Shown here: piece after piece, positions 61,330 to 64,000 of the stretch
Layout: every line of letters begins with the position of its first letter
How positions within the stretch are numbered: the first letter of the stretch is position 1
Source: Ottowia beijingensis
GTDB lineage: Bacteria > Pseudomonadota > Gammaproteobacteria > Burkholderiales > Burkholderiaceae_C
Assembly: GCF_013423955.1 (NCBI RefSeq)
Contig: NZ_JACCKX010000001.1
Coordinates: 310,001-374,000, forward strand
DNA: 64,000 bases
Direction: 5' to 3'
Made by a program: the position numbers and the translations under genes
Notes under the pieces: generated by a model
The model's input: only the letters and a program-made list of their open reading frames with translations
Told to the model about the DNA's origin: nothing
Databases searched by the model: none

Positions 61330-61856
61330 TTACACGAAATGCATGTACGCCTGTTGCCACCATGTTGGGCGCGCGCAGTGTTCCGGGTGGCCATCGGCCA
61401 CCGCCTGTTCCCACTCGCACATGGCCACCAGCGTCTTCAGGTTCGGCGGCTCTTTCAGGTCAATGGCGCAGCGCCTGGCGTCCCATTCCGCCAGTCTGGC
61501 CGGCGTCAGCTCGGCTGCAGGCACGGCCACGATCTCGCCTTGCAGCGCCATGGCCTGCTCGGCCAGCTCCTTGTAGGACTGACGCCGTTCAGAAAAGCCA
61601 AACAACAGCGCCATCAACCCGCTGAAGGCAATGACGCTACCCAGCAGCGGCAGGTGATCGGCCAAGGCCTTGCCTGCCACCAGCACGCCGCCGGTCAGAG
61701 CCGTGGCCTGGACAAGCTTGTCGCACACGTCAAAACGCTGCCGCTTGCGGTGGTAGCGGAAAGTGATGCGGGCCCAGTTGACCAGCTCCCACCTTTGCCG
61801 CCAGCCCGTCTCGTAGGCTTCGGGGACGCATCGTGTTCAACAGTGCTTGTGCTCAT
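61330..61856 (-). CDS. SLATT-like two-helix membrane protein in the prophage
   Basis: The repaired 175-residue protein begins MSTSTVEHDASPEAYETGWR, then has the amphipathic RWELVNWARITFRYHRKRQR, two membrane helices (ALTGGVLVAGKALADHLPLL and SVIAFSGLMALLFGF) and a coiled region SYKELAEQAMALQGEIV. This layout resembles SLATT effector domains, which pair two helices with a helical scaffold and are linked to phage-defence or exclusion systems. One lost C near 61832 (GTCCCCGAAG) breaks the frame. SLATT membership is by pattern only. Confidence 0.65.
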
Positions 61857-61903
61857 GCCCACCATTGTTCCGGTGTTGCGGCCAAGCGGCAACGGGCTGC
61901 GGA

Positions 61904-62077
61904 CTACTTTCTTGGTGGCGCAGGCGGCGCGGGCGGCGGCGCAGGCGGCGCGGGCGGCGGCGCCACATTGCGCGTCACATACGTCAGCGCGGCAGAGCCG
62001 GTCGACTCATTGAGTGGTGGCGGCGGTGGTGGCGGTGGCGGCGGCGGTGGCGGCGGCGCGTTCTTGTCGGTGGCCAT
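61904..62077 (-). CDS. Proline-rich 57-residue phage protein
   Basis: MATDKNA is followed by 14 consecutive prolines, a short LNESTGSAALTYVTRNV segment and a second Pro/Ala-rich tail (APPPAPPAPP...) ending RK. It is one intact frame in the same direction as its neighbours. Function unknown. Polyproline on this scale would stall ribosomes without EF-P. The opposite strand reads as poly-Gly and is not favoured. Confidence 0.5.
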   Translation of the reverse strand: MATDKNAPPPPPPPPPPPPPPLNESTGSAALTYVTRNVAPPPAPPAPPPAPPAPPRK

Positions 62078-62099
62078 GTTTTTTCCTTATCGGTAGCGC

Positions 62100-62743
62100 C
62101 TAGTTGGCGGCCGGCCGGCTCAATGATTCTGCGCACTGCTTGGCTCGCTCGGCTGCGCCCGCATAGCCCGAGGTGTTGATCGGCAGTGTGTCGTACAGCG
62201 TGTCGTAGGGCCAGAACCGAAGGCGCAGTCGCGCATTGCGCGCCTTGGGCAGCGCTTCCAGAATCTTCGGCCCCTGGCTGCTGCCCACCACATGCTGCCC
62301 GCCCTTGACGTCCAGCGGCACGAAGTCGAGGTTGTCCAGCTTGACCCCCATGCCATTCAAGTTGTTGTGGAAGGTGTCCTTGTCGGTGCTGGTGCGCACC
62401 CCGAACGTCGAACCGGACTCGCTCACCGATATCACCAGATGCGCCGGGATGAACTTGAAGTCGCCGCCCTTCGTGGGGTCTGGTGAAGTCACCGGCGAAA
62501 TGATCAGGCACGCCGTCTTGCCCGTCATATCGTCCTTGCTGCGCCGAAACTCCCAGGCCCCGGCCCGCGCGCGCCCGCCCAGGTTGCTGTCCCAAACCTT
62601 CACCTCTTCGGCCTTGTGCGACGTGGCGCAGGGGCATCCGAATAGGTGATGCGGCCGTCGGGCCCCTCGCACTTGTTCTGGGCCCAGGCCGGCGAGCACA
62701 GCAAGGCCAGTGCGGCCAGCGCGAGCGGTGGTGTCTTGATCAT
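62100..62743 (-). CDS. Exported phage-encoded protein of unknown function
   Basis: A signal peptide (MIKTPPLALAALALLCSPAWA, cut after AWA) is followed by QNKCEGPDGRITYSD, then a mature domain with AWEFRRSKDDMTGKTACLI, FIPAHLVISVSESGSTFGVR, LRLRFWPYDTLYDTLPI and LP-rich ending. It looks like a periplasmic or secreted beta-rich protein. One lost C near 62632 (GCCCCTGCG) breaks the frame; restoring it joins SDAPCATSHKAEE, giving 214 residues. A possible lysogenic-conversion (moron) gene. Confidence 0.68.
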
Positions 62744-62774
62744 CTTCCGTTACTCCTCTTCCGATAGCTGTTGC

Positions 62775-63563
62775 TCAACGTGGCGCGCCGCTCATCCTCG
62801 GCGCGGCAGTTCTCCGTGTGGCCAGCGCGTAGCCGTAGGTGCGGCGCAGGCCCAGCTCGCTCATACCCTTGACGTAGCTGGTGCCCACGTTGGCCGCCGC
62901 CCACTCCAGCACCCGCTGGCGCTTGCCGGCGTAGGCATCCAGCGCATCCAGCAGCGCCAGCACGTCGGGCACCGTGGGCTGGGCGGGTGGCGCGGGCTGC
63001 TCGGCTGGCTCTGGCGCCCGCTGGTGGTACACGTAGACGTTGCCGCGCACCTGGCCGATCTGCGTGCCCGAGCCCGATTGATCCAGCCGCCAGCCCACGC
63101 GCGCCAGCACCCGCCGCAGCAGCGCCATCAACGCGTCGAGCTGCGTGCCCATGTCAGCCCGTTTTTCGCTTGCGGGCGCAGGCGCGCCCACCGTCACTGG
63201 GCCGCTGCTGTGGCCCACCTGCACGCCGCCGCCGCTTTGCGTCATCGTCATGCCGCCAGGCAGAGCGCCGCCCACCAGGGCGCCCATCGCCGCGCGTCGC
63301 ACCGCCGCGGGGGCATCGCGGTAGTAGGCGAGCAGCGTCTGCTCTTCGGGCGATAGCGCCGTGGCCGAACGCTCGCCCGTGAGGATGTAAAGCACGTCAG
63401 CGCCTTGAGCAGCCCACGCTGCCAGTACAGCGGCGTTCGGAAACGCGCTCTCCTTTTCCCACGCGATCTGGCTGTTCTTCGACGAAGCGCCAAGCCCAGC
63501 GAATGCGGGCTGGGTAAATCCCAGCCGCTCCCGCTCTGCCTTGATGCGCGCGCCAACACCCAT
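62775..63563 (-). CDS. Phage HTH (XRE-like) repressor-type regulator
   Basis: The N-terminal helix-turn-helix (GARIKAERERLGFTQPAFAGLG, then SKNSQIAWEKESAFPNAAVL) is followed by a C-terminal region with SPEEQTLLAYYRDAP, a Gly-rich stretch and a helical end. It is the probable lysogeny regulator. The ATG at 63563 (MGVGARIK) is used; a GTG at 63572 is an alternative. It is divergent from the gp16-like gene, and a perfect palindrome lies between. Confidence 0.82.
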   Translation of the reverse strand: MGVGARIKAERERLGFTQPAFAGLGASSKNSQIAWEKESAFPNAAVLAAWAAQGADVLYILTGERSATALSPEEQTLLAYYRDAPAAVRRAAMGALVGGALPGGMTMTQSGGGVQVGHSSGPVTVGAPAPASEKRADMGTQLDALMALLRRVLARVGWRLDQSGSGTQIGQVRGNVYVYHQRAPEPAEQPAPPAQPTVPDVLALLDALDAYAGKRQRVLEWAAANVGTSYVKGMSELGLRRTYGYALATRRTAAPRMSGAPR

Positions 63564-63581
63564 TTTCTGCACTCAACTACT

Positions 63582-63609
63582 TTGCAAGTCCAGTTTGCTG
63601 GACTAACAT
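63582..63609 (+). promoter_or_regulatory. Early promoter with overlapping palindromic operator
   Basis: TTGCAA (63582-63587) and TAACAT (63604-63609) are 16 bases apart, a plausible -35/-10 pair reading toward the gp16-like gene. Between them AGTCCAG-TTTG-CTGGACT (63587-63604) is a perfect 7-bp inverted repeat, placed where a repressor would block the promoter. Confidence 0.7.
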
Positions 63610-63675
63610 TCGCTTCACCAAAACTCAACAACCCGTGCGACAGCGCCAACTGCTGCACAGAAAACAGGACCCGCC

Positions 63676-63923
63676 ATGGCCCTCAAAACCCGCCAGCAGA
63701 TCCGGGACGAGTTCGCCGCCAGCGGCGTGCCGTACTCGGCCTGGGCGCGCCAGCGTGGCTACAGCCCCAACATGGTCATCGCCATCGTCAACGACGATGA
63801 CCGCAACCCCGCCTGAAATGCCTGCGCGGCGACGCGCACAACATCGCCGTCGAACTTGGCCTCAAGCGCGGCCAGGTGTTCAAGGGCGACGCCGGCGACC
63901 TGCGCCTGGCAGCGGTGGCGTGA
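63676..63923 (+). CDS. BcepMu gp16-family DNA-binding protein
   Basis: A small HTH protein: TRQQIRDEFAASGVPYSAWA and RQRGYSPNMVIAIVNDD, then CLRGDAHNIAVELGLKRGQV, the CLRG.SHNIAV.LG pattern of the BcepMu gp16 family. One lost C near 63815 (AACCCCGCC) breaks the frame; restoring it joins DRNPRLKCLRGDA and gives 82 residues. Probably an early regulator (Ner-like function) read from the promoter at 63582. Confidence 0.82.
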
Positions 63924-63931
63924 GGCGCGCC

Positions 63932-63994
63932 ATGATTCCGCAGCATCCTACACCGCGGCGCAACCCGCTCGGCTTCGTCGCGGGCGCCCCGTGA
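63932..63994 (+). CDS. Possible short ORF, 20 codons
   Basis: MIPQHPTPRRNPLGFVAGAP begins eight bases after the gp16-like stop and ends with TGA overlapping an ATG at 63994 that opens the next frame at the window edge. Given the frequent base losses here, it may be the N-terminus of a longer early gene. Confidence 0.3.
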   Translation: MIPQHPTPRRNPLGFVAGAP

Positions 63995-64000
63995 TGGGCG

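Larger units (their letters stand above)
53963..64000. mobile_element. BcepMu-like transposable prophage, partial
   Basis: The gene order on the minus strand (regulator, exported and small proteins, holin, lytic transglycosylase, Rz/Rz1, DUF2730, DUF3486, terminase, DUF935 portal, Mu F-like, Mu G-like) and a divergent BcepMu gp16-like gene match BcepMu-type Mu-like phages. The head protease, capsid and all tail genes expected after the G-like gene are missing: host DNA begins within 300 bases. The transposase region, if present, lies beyond the right edge. Confidence 0.85.

Noticed and set aside
61833..62096. Plus-strand poly-glycine open frame
   Set aside because: It is the complement of the polyproline gene, opposes the direction of all neighbours and has a poor start.
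53661..64000. Phage integrase or tRNA attachment site
   Set aside because: No integrase, tRNA or duplicated att core is visible; Mu-like phages insert by transposition.

Overview
The window is GC-rich (by eye well above 60%) chromosomal DNA from a betaproteobacterium, most likely family Comamonadaceae (Burkholderiales). Support comes from gene types (a Bug-type tricarboxylate receptor, CaiB/BaiF CoA transferases, an IclR/pobA pair, an IPTL-CTERM surface protease, a BcepMu-like prophage) and from the dense small intergenic repeats typical of that family. No rRNA or tRNA gene was seen.

Layout. 0.2-2.9 kb: lipoprotein, TatD nuclease, HtrA-like protease. 3.0-6.4 kb: a MoxR ATPase/DUF58/VWA module. 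6.5-14.8 kb: an ABC export system (ATPase, FtsX-type permease, HlyD-type adaptor) interrupted by an MgtA-like P-type ATPase, a DedA protein and a VapBC toxin-antitoxin pair. 15.0-20.4 kb: DUF1622 protein, LolD/LolC lipoprotein-sorting transporter, an unrecognised gene and recJ. 20.9-24.1 kb: Bug receptor, CoA transferase and ferredoxin-NADP reductase. 24.4-30.6 kb: small proteins, coaD, rsmD, hemerythrin and an M16 protease pair. 30.8-37.7 kb: selD, a large secreted S8-like protease, ftsY and a FAD oxidoreductase. 38.1-43.0 kb: a complete branched-chain-type ABC uptake operon (livK-H-M-G-F). 43.2-48.8 kb: IclR regulator with divergent pobA, TetR regulator with a divergent membrane protein, a racemase-like CoA transferase and a cold-shock/DUF1294 fusion. 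48.8-53.7 kb: RNB ribonuclease, DUF924 protein and an EF-G-like GTPase. 54.0-64.0 kb: part of a BcepMu-like transposable prophage with regulator, lysis cassette with nested Rz1, terminase, portal and first head genes; capsid and tail genes are absent at the left edge.

Two features colour everything. First, about 30 genes show breaks of reading frame, and nearly all are repaired by adding one base to a short homopolymer or two bases to a GC alternation; this looks like uncorrected long-read error rather than mass gene decay. Gene spans below are the repaired extents. Two in-frame TAA codons (in the MgtA-like and HlyD-like genes) are not explained this way. Second, at least five families of short dispersed repeats fill most intergenic gaps. 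I call them A (about 120 bp, with a CCCCCTGAG..TGGCCTGCTCCGCGGCC layout), B (REP-like palindrome pair around GCGGGCTTGCCCGC), C (purine/pyrimidine-rich CCCTCTCCC..GGGAGAGGG elements), D (about 55 bp, AGCTAT/TAGCTG plus a GCGCC..GGCGC stem) and E (GGACGCGGAG..CTCTGCGTCC). Family D also lies inside or across the ends of several genes, where it adds protein sequence.
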